From assembly GCA_017354895.1 (NCBI GenBank), contig CP071496.1, forward strand, positions 3,410,001 through 3,474,000: a stretch of 64,000 nt of DNA, read 5' to 3'. Positions 45,401 to 55,371 of this stretch are shown here, piece after piece (position 1 is the first letter of the stretch; each line of letters begins with the position of its first letter). This stretch comes from Podospora comata. Its lineage: Eukaryota > Ascomycota > Sordariomycetes > Sordariales > Podosporaceae. The notes beneath the pieces are model-generated. The model was not told the DNA's origin. It saw only the letters and a list, made by a program, of their open reading frames with translations, and ran no database searches. The position numbers and the translations under genes were made by a program.

Positions 45401-47380
45401 CCATCGTCCATCGTCTAGGGCGCTTGCCTACATGATGTAAGGGTAAAAAGGACGTAGAGATAGTTACATGAACCGATCTAGCTGACCACAACTCTTGGGA
45501 GCCTCCCGCCACACTCTATATCATTGTTCCATGGCCGATGTTACCTCATGGCTGAACATGACATCACAGTGGTCGACATTCGAGGAGAATTCCCCGTCGG
45601 TTGGACCCGAGGTGTCCGTTTGCGCTTGGAGCGTCCTCAGGGGTACTAGAATAGGCGCATGCAGCAAAAGTGAAGCGATTACGTAGGGTAGTACGAGGTG
45701 GCTCCGAAGGATTGCCAAGTCAACGACGTGCGTTGATCTATCGATAAATCAAGTCGGTGTAAAGATTGGGGTCAGTTCATAATGGTGAAATTTGGTACAG
45801 GCACAAGGGTAACCGCGGAACCTCGAAGTTGCCTGCCACGGCAATAATGTTTGGGCATCAAGACGTCGCCTGACGCTTTTCTTGGCGGCTAAGATGCCGT
45901 GTCTACACGCAGCGAAGCCCGGATGCCAGACCGGATATGATGCTCCATTGGGTATTGGCACATGTGGGATGAGACAGTTTTCTCAATGGTCTTGATCTGG
46001 AAAAGGGTAGTAGCCAAATTTCAAGCTGTGAAGGGCGTCTACAGCCGCGAGAAGCGTCGAAAAGGCCTGCCCAAAGACCGGATAGGTAATGTAGATACCC
46101 TTGGCCAGCTTTTCTGTGGAAGCCCAACATATCACGATTTCTCATAAAACCGGTCTGTCCTGCTTGTTAAGTCGATCAGAAGCCCGGTCTGGGTTCAAGA
46201 CGTCTCGGCAATGTGGGAAGGCAACCTGTCACTGGCGGCACAGGTCACACCATGTCTGAGTCAATTTCTGGATGGTAGGCAATCTGTCTGACCACTGGCA
46301 GTTAGCTAGCTAACGAGCCCAATGCAAGCCATCGCGCGGCGGCCCGGCTCACTCCCGAAACCCTTGAAAGGCCTAAGGATCAGGGCCCGCATGGTGATAG
46401 CAGGCGCAGGGTTGGATCGCTTGTTGACGGTCTTGGCAGTCAAGTCTGCGATGCTGTATGGTGGGATGATGACGAACGGGAGGGGAAGAGAAGAGGGGCC
46501 CAGAGGGGTCTGGACGGTGTGTGAAAGGGCGGGAGTTGTGACGGGAAGTGGTGGAGGTGCCAAAAATGCCAAAAAACTGCCAGCCCTGACCTGGACAGAC
46601 CCAAGTACCGGCGGCCCAATCGACCAGAGAAGAGCTGTGATGCTGCAGCGCACTACCTACGTGCAGCGTGGCATCTCACCAGATGGGCAACCCGGACGCA
46701 ACTCATTGGAGTCTACCATCTTCCACCCCCACCGGCCACCTCACGCTTTTCCTTTCTTTCTCATCGAGATGCAAGCTTTTCACACCGGTGCGGGACTGAT
46801 GTGACTCTCTCGACGCACCTGGTCATTTATTACCGCAACAGGTCAAGAAACATCGTCAATCATCTTCAAGTTTTGGCGTGAGGATGTGTCTTATCTCATA
46901 CACTGCCGATGGCACAGACCTCATCCAGGCACGCAAGATGGCTTTGTCTAACCATGCCATGGCCCTGACTGGAGCTTGGCTGCTAGTTCTCAGTCTTGCC
47001 CACACACCCACAAAGCCCAACCCTCCAATGACAGACCCGGAGCTCGTTGAGCCCAACCAACAGAGATCTCACGATGGCTCTCGACTGACCCTGGGCTCCA
47101 TGACTCGGTTGTCTCAACTTCTGGCAGTTTTGGAATTACCCTTTCTTCTCTCGGGCCAAAGGCAGAGGAGAAAGTCAGAAGCAATAACCTGCCTGATCTT
47201 TCAGATGTCTATAAAAATGCACACAGAGCCCATCTCGACAAGTGCACATTTTGCTGTTCTTGTGTAACAAATACCAAACACTTGTTCCCACCACACGATC
47301 ACCTACCACCTGCTTTCTCACGTCAGATCCCAAATCTCAAGCCAACCATTCACCAGCTACCAACAACTCCTTGGCTCATC
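42488..47380. other. 4.9-kb gene-poor region
   Basis: No convincing gene. The longest frames (44518-43913 minus, 46322-46804 plus) overlap others and lack domain-like content. An AT-rich part at 44560-44790 and a small repeat at 43804-43856 are noted. If genes exist here they are multi-exon and unrecognised, or non-coding. Confidence 0.35.
43804..43856 (+). repeat. Three copies of a CCGAACCCGTAAAAA-type unit
   Basis: Units ccgaacacgtaaaaaact, ccgaaccgtaaaaatcc and caacccgtaaaaaatccg follow one another at 17-18 bp spacing, sharing a CGTAAAAA core. They may be binding sites or an old tandem duplication. Confidence 0.6.
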
Positions 47381-47663
47381 ATGTTGCCCCTCCAGTTCTC
47401 GCCTCTTCTCTCTGACCAAGACTTTGTGTTTGGTCCTGGCCCCCTCAGCTCCCAAGGGGAAGGCATCAGAACTCTACCGGTAAGTCTGGCAACGAAGGAA
47501 CAACCAAGATCTAAAACTAACGCGACATCAGATTCCAGGCGTTCTTTGTCCCACATGCGCCGCCAACGGCAGCGAGGTCTGGGTCATCCCGGGCCGGCAG
47601 TGCGGCTACTGCCGCACCCCTGCCCCTGATGAAGATTCCTGCGATGGTGACCACGACCATTGA
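47381..47663 (+). CDS. 76-aa zinc-ribbon-like small protein
   Basis: Two exons, 47381-47479 and 47532-47663, with a 52-bp intron (GTAAGT...CAG). The second exon encodes PGVLCPTCAANGSEVWVIPG followed by RQCGYCRTP, giving two CxxC knuckles 19 residues apart, the layout of a small zinc ribbon. The tail is acidic and His-rich (DEDSCDGDHDH). The first exon is short and hydrophobic/acidic (MLPLQFSPLLSDQDF). No homologue can be named. The gene would be missed by length filters. Phase-0 splicing and the paired CxxC motifs are the main support. Likely intracellular, since no signal peptide is evident. Confidence 0.65.
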
Positions 47664-49177
47664 TTAGCTCTCGAAACCTACGACAATATCGATACCCTTA
47701 TTTCAACATGGCGAAGAGGAGTTGGCGGTTCTTTATGCGTTTTCAGTTGGGGGTTTTGCACACTCGTTGGCCTCGTCACATTTTCACCTATTTCAATGAC
47801 CATCGAATTTTCTCGCTCACTTTGGTTTATGTTCGGCTCGGATGCTCTTTACTGCAGGGCAACGTGGGGCTTTGTGAGGTGTCATACTCGACCGCCGTCT
47901 TCACCTTCCTTGTAGGCAAGCATCTCCTCGGTGGTACCCCAATAGACTGCAAAGTGCGGTTTTGTCTTGAGCACGAGTGCTGCCAACCGTCGTTCCTGTT
48001 TCTGTAGCTCGGAGCTGCCGGTTGGTCCGGAACAGGGCCCCGCAGACATGCATGTCATCAATATCACGGGCTTCGTCCAAGTATTCCAAGTGCAGGGGGA
48101 CTCGCTGCGGTGCTGCTGCTATTATTACCTAACCCTTCGGTGAACTACCTGTATGCTGTGAGACCACCATGTTATTCCTCTCACTTGTGAGCCAAATCCG
48201 ACCAACACCACACCTTCGCAGACCTAGCTATCAGCATTCTACCCGGTAGGTACTCATACTTGATAGACAAATCACAAGTTTCCTATAACGATGTATCACA
48301 AAACCAACAGCTTTTCATCTTGGCAAAATGCTACAATACGTCAGAATGAGAGCACTTGGGCCAACAACACCATGAAACCGGGCTGAACGCCATGAGCTCC
48401 GATTTGATGTACCAAACAATCGAACGTTTACTCTGGCTTCTCTCTCTCCAGTCTATGTCACAAGTAGCGGTCAGCATACCAGATTGCTTACCTCATGACG
48501 ACTGGGATGACACTGCAACAAATCGACGGCCGCATTGTCCCCTGCATCGTAGCATTGGTGCTGCCGGCCGCGAGAACGTGGCGGGGATGATCGGAAGTTG
48601 AGCTCCGGCGCCGAGCCGCTCTTGATGCAGGGCTCATGTACCATGACCTCTGGGACGGATCGGACTGTCTGGTTTTTACCTATACCACCAAAGTTCACAC
48701 AAGCTAGGTTCCTTTCTGGATACTCTTTCGACTTCCGCAAGATCTTTATACTGTCCCACCTAAGCACTTGACCACCCATCTCCTTCAAACACTCTCGCAT
48801 ACCATATATTGGCTTACTACCTCAGGGTAAACTACCTAGGTACAGTGTTGTTGTTTGCTGGAAACCTACTCACCAGCCCACAACTGCCCGCGTGCTGCAA
48901 GTCAGCAGCATGCTTCCAAGCACGCGAGATTTCACCAGTTGAATGTGAGCCGGATACAGCAACAAACGAATCCGAATTCTGACAAGAAGAATAAAGTAGG
49001 TATCATGATGTCTCCAACCTGCCGTTCAAATGTCCCCCAAAACGCCCGAATATGCCTGTGGAGATCAAGCCTGATATGACAGCCCCAATGAAAAGTATTA
49101 GCCAAGTTTGTCTACCACAACCGTAAGAGCAGCATGCAAAGCCAACCCCTTCTCAGTTCGGTGTGACCACAACCACC
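47664..49177. other. Intergenic, no gene seen
   Basis: Frames at 47660-48007 (plus) and 48800-48471 (minus) show no features. The region carries 3' flanks of both neighbours. Confidence 0.4.
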
Positions 49178-50689
49178 TCAACCCCCCTCTTCCCCCCCCT
49201 CCTCAACCACCGCCGTCTCCCCGCTCAGCCCCGAAGACAACGGATTCCTCTCCGACCTCTCCCCATCACCAGCCAAACACCCCTCCACCATAGCCCCAAA
49301 CACCGGTCCCCACCCCCACTCCCCATCCAGCCTCTCCAGCCGTTCCCTCACCCCCCTGCCTACCCCCCTCCCCCCCTCCCTCAAACCCGCCTGCCTAAGC
49401 AACGCCCCAACAACAGCTACATGCCCCCTCCTCCCATGCCCGTTCTCCAAGTGTTTCACCACCTTCCCCAGCACATCCCCCACCACCACCATTTTCTCCT
49501 CCTCCTTCATATACCCCATCAGCAACTCCATCAAGCCAACATCATACCCGTACTCGGCCGCCCAATGAAGCGGCGTCTTGCCTTGCCGATCCCTCGCCAG
49601 CGGATCAGCGCCATACTCGAGCAACACAGTCGCGCAGGCGGTGTCAGTGTGGGCAGCCCAGTGTAGCGGGCTGACTGACGGACCGTTCTTGCCCGTCGAC
49701 AAAGGGTTGGGATTTGCGTTGCCGTAGCCCAGCAGAAACGACAGGGCAGTTGGGTTGGAGCACAATGTGGCGATGTGAAGAGCTGTCTGTCTGGTTGTTT
49801 TCCCGGTGGATGTCCCCCCTAGGGGTGATGGGATGGGTAGGTCAGCGGCTGCTCCTTTGTCGAGGAGGAGCTTGAGGATGGCCTCGGTTTGCTCAGGTGA
49901 TAGGGAGTTGAGAGAGCAAGCTACGCTTAGCGGGGTGGAGGGATCTGACGGTCCGGTGGAGGGGAGGTTAGGGTTGGCGCCGCTTTCGAGGAGGAACTTG
50001 ACAAAGGCTAGGTGGGCTTTTGGCCGGGTCTTTGCTAATGGGGAGCGGAGGGCGCAGATCAGGGGGGTGAAGCCGAGGTGGTTGGGGCTGTTGATGGGGA
50101 TTTTGTGGCCGTGGAGGTAGGTGAACACCCTGGGAGCGTCGAGCTCGGAGCAGCCGTTGCAGAGGTCGGCGAGGTGTTGGACGGAGATGATGTTGGGATG
50201 GTGGGCCTGTTTCCCACCGAGGTTGGATGGAGTTAGAGAGGAGAGGAGGCGGGTGAGAAGAATGGATGACCGGGAACGCTTGTGGGATGGCTTCTTGGCC
50301 TTGGTTGAGACCGTGGAGATGGATACCTCTGCTTCAAGCTTGAGACGAGCCCGATACGTGGTCGAGAGTGTGGTGATGGTGTTGGCGAGGGCCTCATCCT
50401 GACGCTCGCGCTCGACCTCGTCTTGGGCGCAACGGCAACGGGGGGTGTGCACCCATATTGATGGGGTCGCAAGTTTGTTGCTCCGACTTGGTTTGATGAT
50501 CTCACGACAGTTATATTGACGAGGAACTCTGGTCTTTGGCTGCCATCCCATTCTCACAAATGGTTCTGGGGTGGGCTTGGAGGTGTGGTAGTGGAGCCCC
50601 GTGGGGGACTGGGTCCTTGGTGAAGACCAAGGGGACTCGTCCCATGGCTGCTGTTGTTGCCTGACGGTGAGTGCTGATGGTTCTGGCAT
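49178..50689 (-). CDS. Ankyrin-repeat protein, 503 aa
   Basis: Single exon from ATG at 50689 to stop at 49178. The N-terminal 170 residues are polar and likely disordered (Ser/Pro/Arg-rich). Ankyrin repeats follow: LGFTPLICALRSPLAKTRPK...FVKFLLESGANPNL, STPLSVACSL...ILKLLLDKGAAADL, RQTALHIATLCSN, SPLHWAAHTDTACATVLLEY and KTPLHWAAEYGYDVGLMEL, about five units. The C-terminus is Gly/Glu/Arg-rich. Ankyrin arrays are protein-protein interaction scaffolds, so a partner rather than a reaction is expected. The lack of introns is notable for a gene of this length in this window. No enzymatic domain was found. Confidence 0.88.
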   Translation of the reverse strand: MPEPSALTVRQQQQPWDESPWSSPRTQSPTGLHYHTSKPTPEPFVRMGWQPKTRVPRQYNCREIIKPSRSNKLATPSIWVHTPRCRCAQDEVERERQDEALANTITTLSTTYRARLKLEAEVSISTVSTKAKKPSHKRSRSSILLTRLLSSLTPSNLGGKQAHHPNIISVQHLADLCNGCSELDAPRVFTYLHGHKIPINSPNHLGFTPLICALRSPLAKTRPKAHLAFVKFLLESGANPNLPSTGPSDPSTPLSVACSLNSLSPEQTEAILKLLLDKGAAADLPIPSPLGGTSTGKTTRQTALHIATLCSNPTALSFLLGYGNANPNPLSTGKNGPSVSPLHWAAHTDTACATVLLEYGADPLARDRQGKTPLHWAAEYGYDVGLMELLMGYMKEEEKMVVVGDVLGKVVKHLENGHGRRGHVAVVGALLRQAGLREGGRGVGRGVRERLERLDGEWGWGPVFGAMVEGCLAGDGERSERNPLSSGLSGETAVVEEGGEEGG

Positions 50690-51737
50690 GGTTTTGTTCT
50701 GGTACCTTATCTGGCCTGTCCTTTCCGAACAGACACTGCCCTGGAAGAGGAGGGCAATCTCTCAGGTATATACCCCTCGATCAGCATCGTGCATCCCTTC
50801 CTTCTTGCCGGAGTGTTAAATTCCGCCATTGTTCGACATGTCCAAAGCCACACAATACCCGCCAATGATTAGACTTGGCGCACAGCTACCAAAGCGCTGG
50901 GACACGTCGTTCGGCGGTTGGTTTTTGGGCACCGATCACGCCCGCCGAGCCACTAACATGGCTCAGCCCTACCCTGCTGTAGCACTCTCCTAGGCCCCAG
51001 CTGAGAGGCAGCCAGCCCTCCACTCCCCAAAAGAGGAAATGGCTGCGAAACCTGGCCGCCACATGTCGCTTTTGTACACCTGGGAACTTCTGAGAAGACA
51101 ATATTTGCCCTTCTATTCCAGTGACAACTCATCTTACACCAAATTCAGCCTGAGCCAGCCCTTCTCTGAATGGCAATGTTGAACTGGCCGCAGTTGATGG
51201 ATTTTCCTCAGGGTTCCCTTCATGCCTGCTAGCGCCCTGGGTAAGGGTTAAACTAACCACTTCCCACCCCCTCCATTTCCTCCCGTTTCTCTGCCTCCCG
51301 CCCATGCCCAGCAACACAAGGAAAAAAAACTTTATTTTGATCGCTACCGCACAGTCCCGTAGTCCCTTGCCTCTCTCTGTCTCAACAGACACGCAAACTC
51401 TTTTCTTCTCCTTGCCAGCCCCGCGAGGCCATACCGCCCTTCTCCGAAACCCTTTGCGTGACGGAAATTGTGGTCGGGGTGACGCGGGACATCCGATGAC
51501 GCACGCACTCCCGCAACAGCAACAGTGATCAAAGTCAGCTGAGCTGAGAGCAAGTTGGACGAAAAAAGAGATGCTGTGGTAAAGTCTCGGACCGGGCCGT
51601 CAGTGACCAACGACTTTTTCTTCTGCTTTTCGGTGAAACATTACCCAACGTTTACCGCACACCGACGGCACCGACGGCACGCACCACAGCGCTGCCGGCA
51701 AAAAGTCACTGTGCACCAAAAGTGATGCAAAAGTGTA
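50690..51737. other. Intergenic between ankyrin gene and tRNA-Asp
   Basis: No gene supported. It includes the ankyrin gene promoter next to 50690 and, near 51737, the tRNA 3' flank. Confidence 0.4.
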
Positions 51738-51819
51738 CTCTCCCGCCGGGAATTGAACCCGGGTCTCGAGCGTTGTTAGTTATGACAAGCTCACATACTG
51801 ACCACTATACTACGGAAGA
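51738..51819 (-). tRNA. tRNA-Asp (GTC) with a 10-nt intron
   Basis: On the minus strand the acceptor stem TCTTCCG/CGGGAGA (one G-U pair), a weak D-arm typical of Asp tRNAs, anticodon stem TGAGC/GCTCG (one wobble) and T-stem CCGGG/CCCGG around TTCAATT all form. The anticodon GTC is at 51784-51786. The loop is too long unless about 10 nt (TAACTAACAA, 51773-51782) are removed right after position 37, the canonical site of nuclear tRNA introns. The discriminator base is G at 51738. Confidence 0.85.
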
Positions 51820-52165
51820 TTTGCAGGTGTGGGCACCTGTCGTAGACTGTGGATTGGTTGGAAGCAGCTGCAGGAAAACTCCTCATATCGGTGGCTTGAA
51901 TAGGAAACGCAGCGGAGTTTATGATATCTTCGCTGTTTCCTTGTCAACGGCCTCTTGGCCCAGCAAGTGGAGTCCTCACCGTCGAAAAGGAGCATGTCAA
52001 CACCCGCCCCTGAATCACCCGCCGCATGGGGAAAACAGCACATGACGAACTGACGCTCCTCGATGACGACGCGCCTCATCACAAACGCCTCTACAAACAT
52101 CCACCGAGACAAGCCTCCAGCTGTTAACCCGAACACCCGAACACCCGAACCCAAAACCCGTAGGC
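51820..52165. other. Intergenic, tRNA upstream and Nudix gene 3' flank
   Basis: No gene. A repeated cccgaacacccgaacacccgaaccc run lies at about 52130-52155 in the 3' flank of the Nudix gene. Confidence 0.4.
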
Positions 52166-52696
52166 TCAACTCCCGCCCAACTCCCTCACCCTCCCAAATC
52201 CCTCCAGTATCCCCCTCGCCAACTCCCCATAAGCAAACTCAATCCCACCCTCCCTCACCTCCTCCTCAGTCGCCCACCTCCAATCCCTATGCTCCCTCTC
52301 CTCCAGCCTCACCACCGGCAGCCCCTCTTCCCCCCCGACGATCCTCACCAGAAACACCACCTTCCTCCACCACAACCCCGTCTTTGGCTCCTCCCACTCC
52401 GTGAAACCACCCCCCACAGTCCCCAGGATGTCCTTTTCGGGATCAACATCAAGCCCGGTCTCTTCTTTTACTTCCCTCGCCGCAGCTGACAGGATCGACG
52501 CGTCAAAGTCTTCTACCCCGCCTCCGGGCGTCTCCCATTTGAGGGGGAAGCCATCTTTCAGCGCGCGCTGGATGATGAGTGTACGGGCGACGTTTGTGGG
52601 AGAGGTGTGGATGATGACTGCCGAGACGACGAGGCCGCCGGTGATGGAGGGGTGTTTGGGAAGGTAGGTTGAAAGGGGCTGGTGGTATTCTTCCAT
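52166..52696 (-). CDS. Nudix hydrolase, 176 aa
   Basis: Single exon, ATG at 52696 and stop at 52166. The Nudix box lies at residues 60-82: GVEDFDASILSAAAREVKEE then TGL. The catalytic REVKEE (74-79), which binds the divalent metal, is intact; the earlier Glu of the consensus (GX5E) is Ala66 or nearby Asp65, a mild departure. Such enzymes hydrolyse a nucleoside diphosphate linked to another moiety, often as housecleaning enzymes; the substrate is not predictable here. Acidic, about 20 kDa, with no signal peptide, so probably cytosolic. Its compact single-domain form suits a small-molecule pyrophosphatase. Confidence 0.9.
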   Translation of the reverse strand: MEEYHQPLSTYLPKHPSITGGLVVSAVIIHTSPTNVARTLIIQRALKDGFPLKWETPGGGVEDFDASILSAAAREVKEETGLDVDPEKDILGTVGGGFTEWEEPKTGLWWRKVVFLVRIVGGEEGLPVVRLEEREHRDWRWATEEEVREGGIEFAYGELARGILEGFGRVRELGGS

Positions 52697-53151
52697 GGTG
52701 TTGCAGGTGTTGGCGGGTTGGGTTTCGAGCTATAAATTGCTAGCTGAGTTGACTTCACGTGGCGCTGATGGGTGCTTGACTTCTACTGCGAAATCTCGTG
52801 TTATTTGTCCCCTCCTTTTGAGGCTCTTTGAGACCAAACCGATGAAAATGCCGCGTCATCAAAAGTGACGAAAGGTTGTACGTATTGAGGTTAGGCACAC
52901 ATCGTGAGGATGGGTAAACTGACAAGCCACCTTCATCGCTGCCTGGAGATGCCAAATAAGCGCGGAGGAATACAGCAACCCAACACGACGCCAGCTGGCT
53001 TAAAATTGGAAAAATAGTGATATTGACAAGCTCTGTGAGTAAATCTTCAGTCTTTAGATCTTTGCATCCTTCGTCGTCAGACAGCATCCACAAATGAACA
53101 GCCAGTCTCGCAACTCCTTCCCCTCCACGAACCACCCGTCCAAGGTTTACC
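52697..53151. other. Intergenic, Nudix promoter and DUF1996 3' flank
   Basis: A minus-strand frame at 53135-52755 overlaps the DUF1996 gene end and is not supported. No other feature. Confidence 0.4.
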
Positions 53152-54417
53152 TTACTTGTAAGTGACGGGCATGCCGCCGGGAAGTTCCGAAAGCCCTAAG
53201 AAAAGATACGTCAGTACCCATGCTATTAACCCCTAGCAAGGTTAAACTTACAGCCCTCGGTCTCTTCCGCAATCGTCTGCTTCTTCAAGCAAGCAACGGC
53301 TTGCTCGGCACTCTGAGTCTTGAGCTGACTGCACCTATCGCCGCTGCACCTGGCATCAAGCGCACGTTGCAAGGAATCGCCCTTCCAGCCAAAGACGTAG
53401 TCACCGTGCTGGCCATAACCGGTACTGGAGTTTTGATTAGCTGGATGTGTGACACAGGAGACAGGAAAGGGGATGCCTACCCGTCACCCATCGAGTACAC
53501 AAGAGGTTGCCCCTTCTCAGGCCAGATGCTCTTATCGTTGAATGGTCTGGTATCCCACATAACCTCGTACATCAACTGCGGTAAGCGGACAGGATGGCTA
53601 GCGGGGCATGGTCCGGTCGACTCGAAGGAACCCGTCTGGGGATAAGAGACGTGGGACTTGTGGTCCGGGCTGTCAACATTCTTGCCATCCCAGCAGCTAT
53701 TTCCGCCTGTTAGCAAAGCTGCTCCCATAAAGAGATGTACCTAAGACCATTACTCACGTGGGGAATGTGATGGTAGTCCTGATACCGCCAGGGCAAATCT
53801 TGTTGGGGAAGGAGGCGGTGTCTTCGCCCGTGCAGGGCGCGCCACCGAAGGGGTTCTGCTCAATGTTGTGTTCGCAGCGGTGGCAGATCTGCTTTTGCAT
53901 GCCGCGCTGGTTGCGGAGGCTGGGGTCGCCAACAAGCATGCGGAAGCCCTGGCATGAACATTAGCACCGATCCACATATCCAGCAACCAAATAAAACACC
54001 TACTGGCTTGAAGGCTGTGACCTTCGTCTTGCCATCGTACGGTGGGATGTAGTAGACTGTCACGCCACCCTTGCCCCTGAGCCCCAGGTTGACCATCTGT
54101 GGCACACGCTTGAAGCTACCGTTCTTGGCCTTGAAGTATACGTTGGCCGTCCAGTAGTTGGAAAAGTCCTCCGAGAAGGAGCAGGTCGTGCATGTTGACT
54201 GCGTGGAGGGATCGTACTCTCCTGGAGGCATGCTGGCGTTGAACGAGTTACCTCCCACGATCTGGTGCAGATGAGGAGACTGCAACGCGCCAGGATTGAC
54301 GAGAGGATCGAGACGCTCAATGACCAGTTGACTACACTGGAAGCGCATCATGGCGGCCTGGCCGGAGACATGGCGCACCCAAAGGGCAGCCGCCGTAGCG
54401 AGAAGGGAGGACTTCAT
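53152..54417 (-). CDS. Secreted DUF1996 protein, 345 aa
   Basis: Five exons (54417-54004, 53948-53758, 53696-53481, 53424-53252, 53195-53152) join with exact phase. A signal peptide opens the protein ([19 protein letters not shown]). The DUF1996 hallmarks are all visible: [72 protein letters not shown] and [12 protein letters not shown]. Cys and His residues are numerous. The family is common and secreted in fungi, and its biochemical role is unknown. The last exon is only 44 bp, so the final 14 residues depend on splicing. Compact introns of 51-60 bp. Confidence 0.92.
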
Positions 54418-55371
54418 GCTTGTTCGAGATGGCGGTACTCGTCTCTGGCTGGAAAGAAAAGGCAGAACTTTGCAGACGTAAACCGAAGAGGGGTGTTATA
54501 TGCCAAGTTGGCCGCGGCTGGCTGTTGACTTATATCTCATTTCACACACTCCCATCCATTCACATACCGTTGCCGAACTCCGTGAGAGATAGACTGAAGT
54601 ACCGCCCCGGACCAAACTGCCGTATATTGGAGCCAATCTTGACTGGATAAATCCCGTGTGGGTAAACTGCCTTTGTTGTCAATCTGCCGCGTCTCGCCGA
54701 CTTTGCTGGCCGTGCCGCACCTATTGGGGAAGCAGGATGAGGAGCAATATAAACCCAAATGAACATTTGCGCGGACCCCACTTTCGACTTCATCTTTTTG
54801 ACAGGACCATACCCAGCCGATTGGTGCCTGTCAATGATCGTTCACTCTTTTCAGACAGCTTGGTGGCATTGCCACATGGACCTGAGTCCCCGTCTGGTAT
54901 TTCCAAACCCTGAAGGCGAATTCACAGGACCTGGTACTCCCACTCTCGGCAAGCCTCCCGGATGCTGGTGGCGTCTGTTGGTTCACGGTAGTTGGCGTGT
55001 CATCGCACAAGCAAAGAGCTTATCTCAACCTCAAGTTACAGCAGATGACACCGATTTGCTATTAATAAGTTGAGCATGGATATCTCGGCAGTCTTGTCAT
55101 CTCGTGTGAATGCTGCCTCGTTCTGGGCGGGTTCGGATCGTGGGTTCGCTTCTGCATCTTGTATGCAGTTGTGTCTGAGAGGGGAAAGATCATCGGGTTT
55201 TCAAAGTCTGCGCTATCGCCGGGCTTGCGGCGTCATACTAGCTTTCTGGGATGTCCCTATAAGTGGCCGAGGTATCGTCCTCGCCGAGCAAAGCAGAATG
55301 GGCTCTTGGTCTGCAGCGAGTCTGTTAATAAACGCTCATCGGCGAGTTCTTCTGATGCCTAGCTGGTGAGC
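54418..55371. other. Intergenic, DUF1996 promoter
   Basis: This is about 950 bp upstream of the DUF1996 gene and downstream of the MFS gene. Several overlapping plus frames (54759-55073, 55070-55369) have no family features. Confidence 0.4.

Noticed and set aside
46306-46804. Overlapping frames on both strands (160 and 115 codons)
   Set aside because: They are antisense to each other and neither has recognisable features or splice partners.
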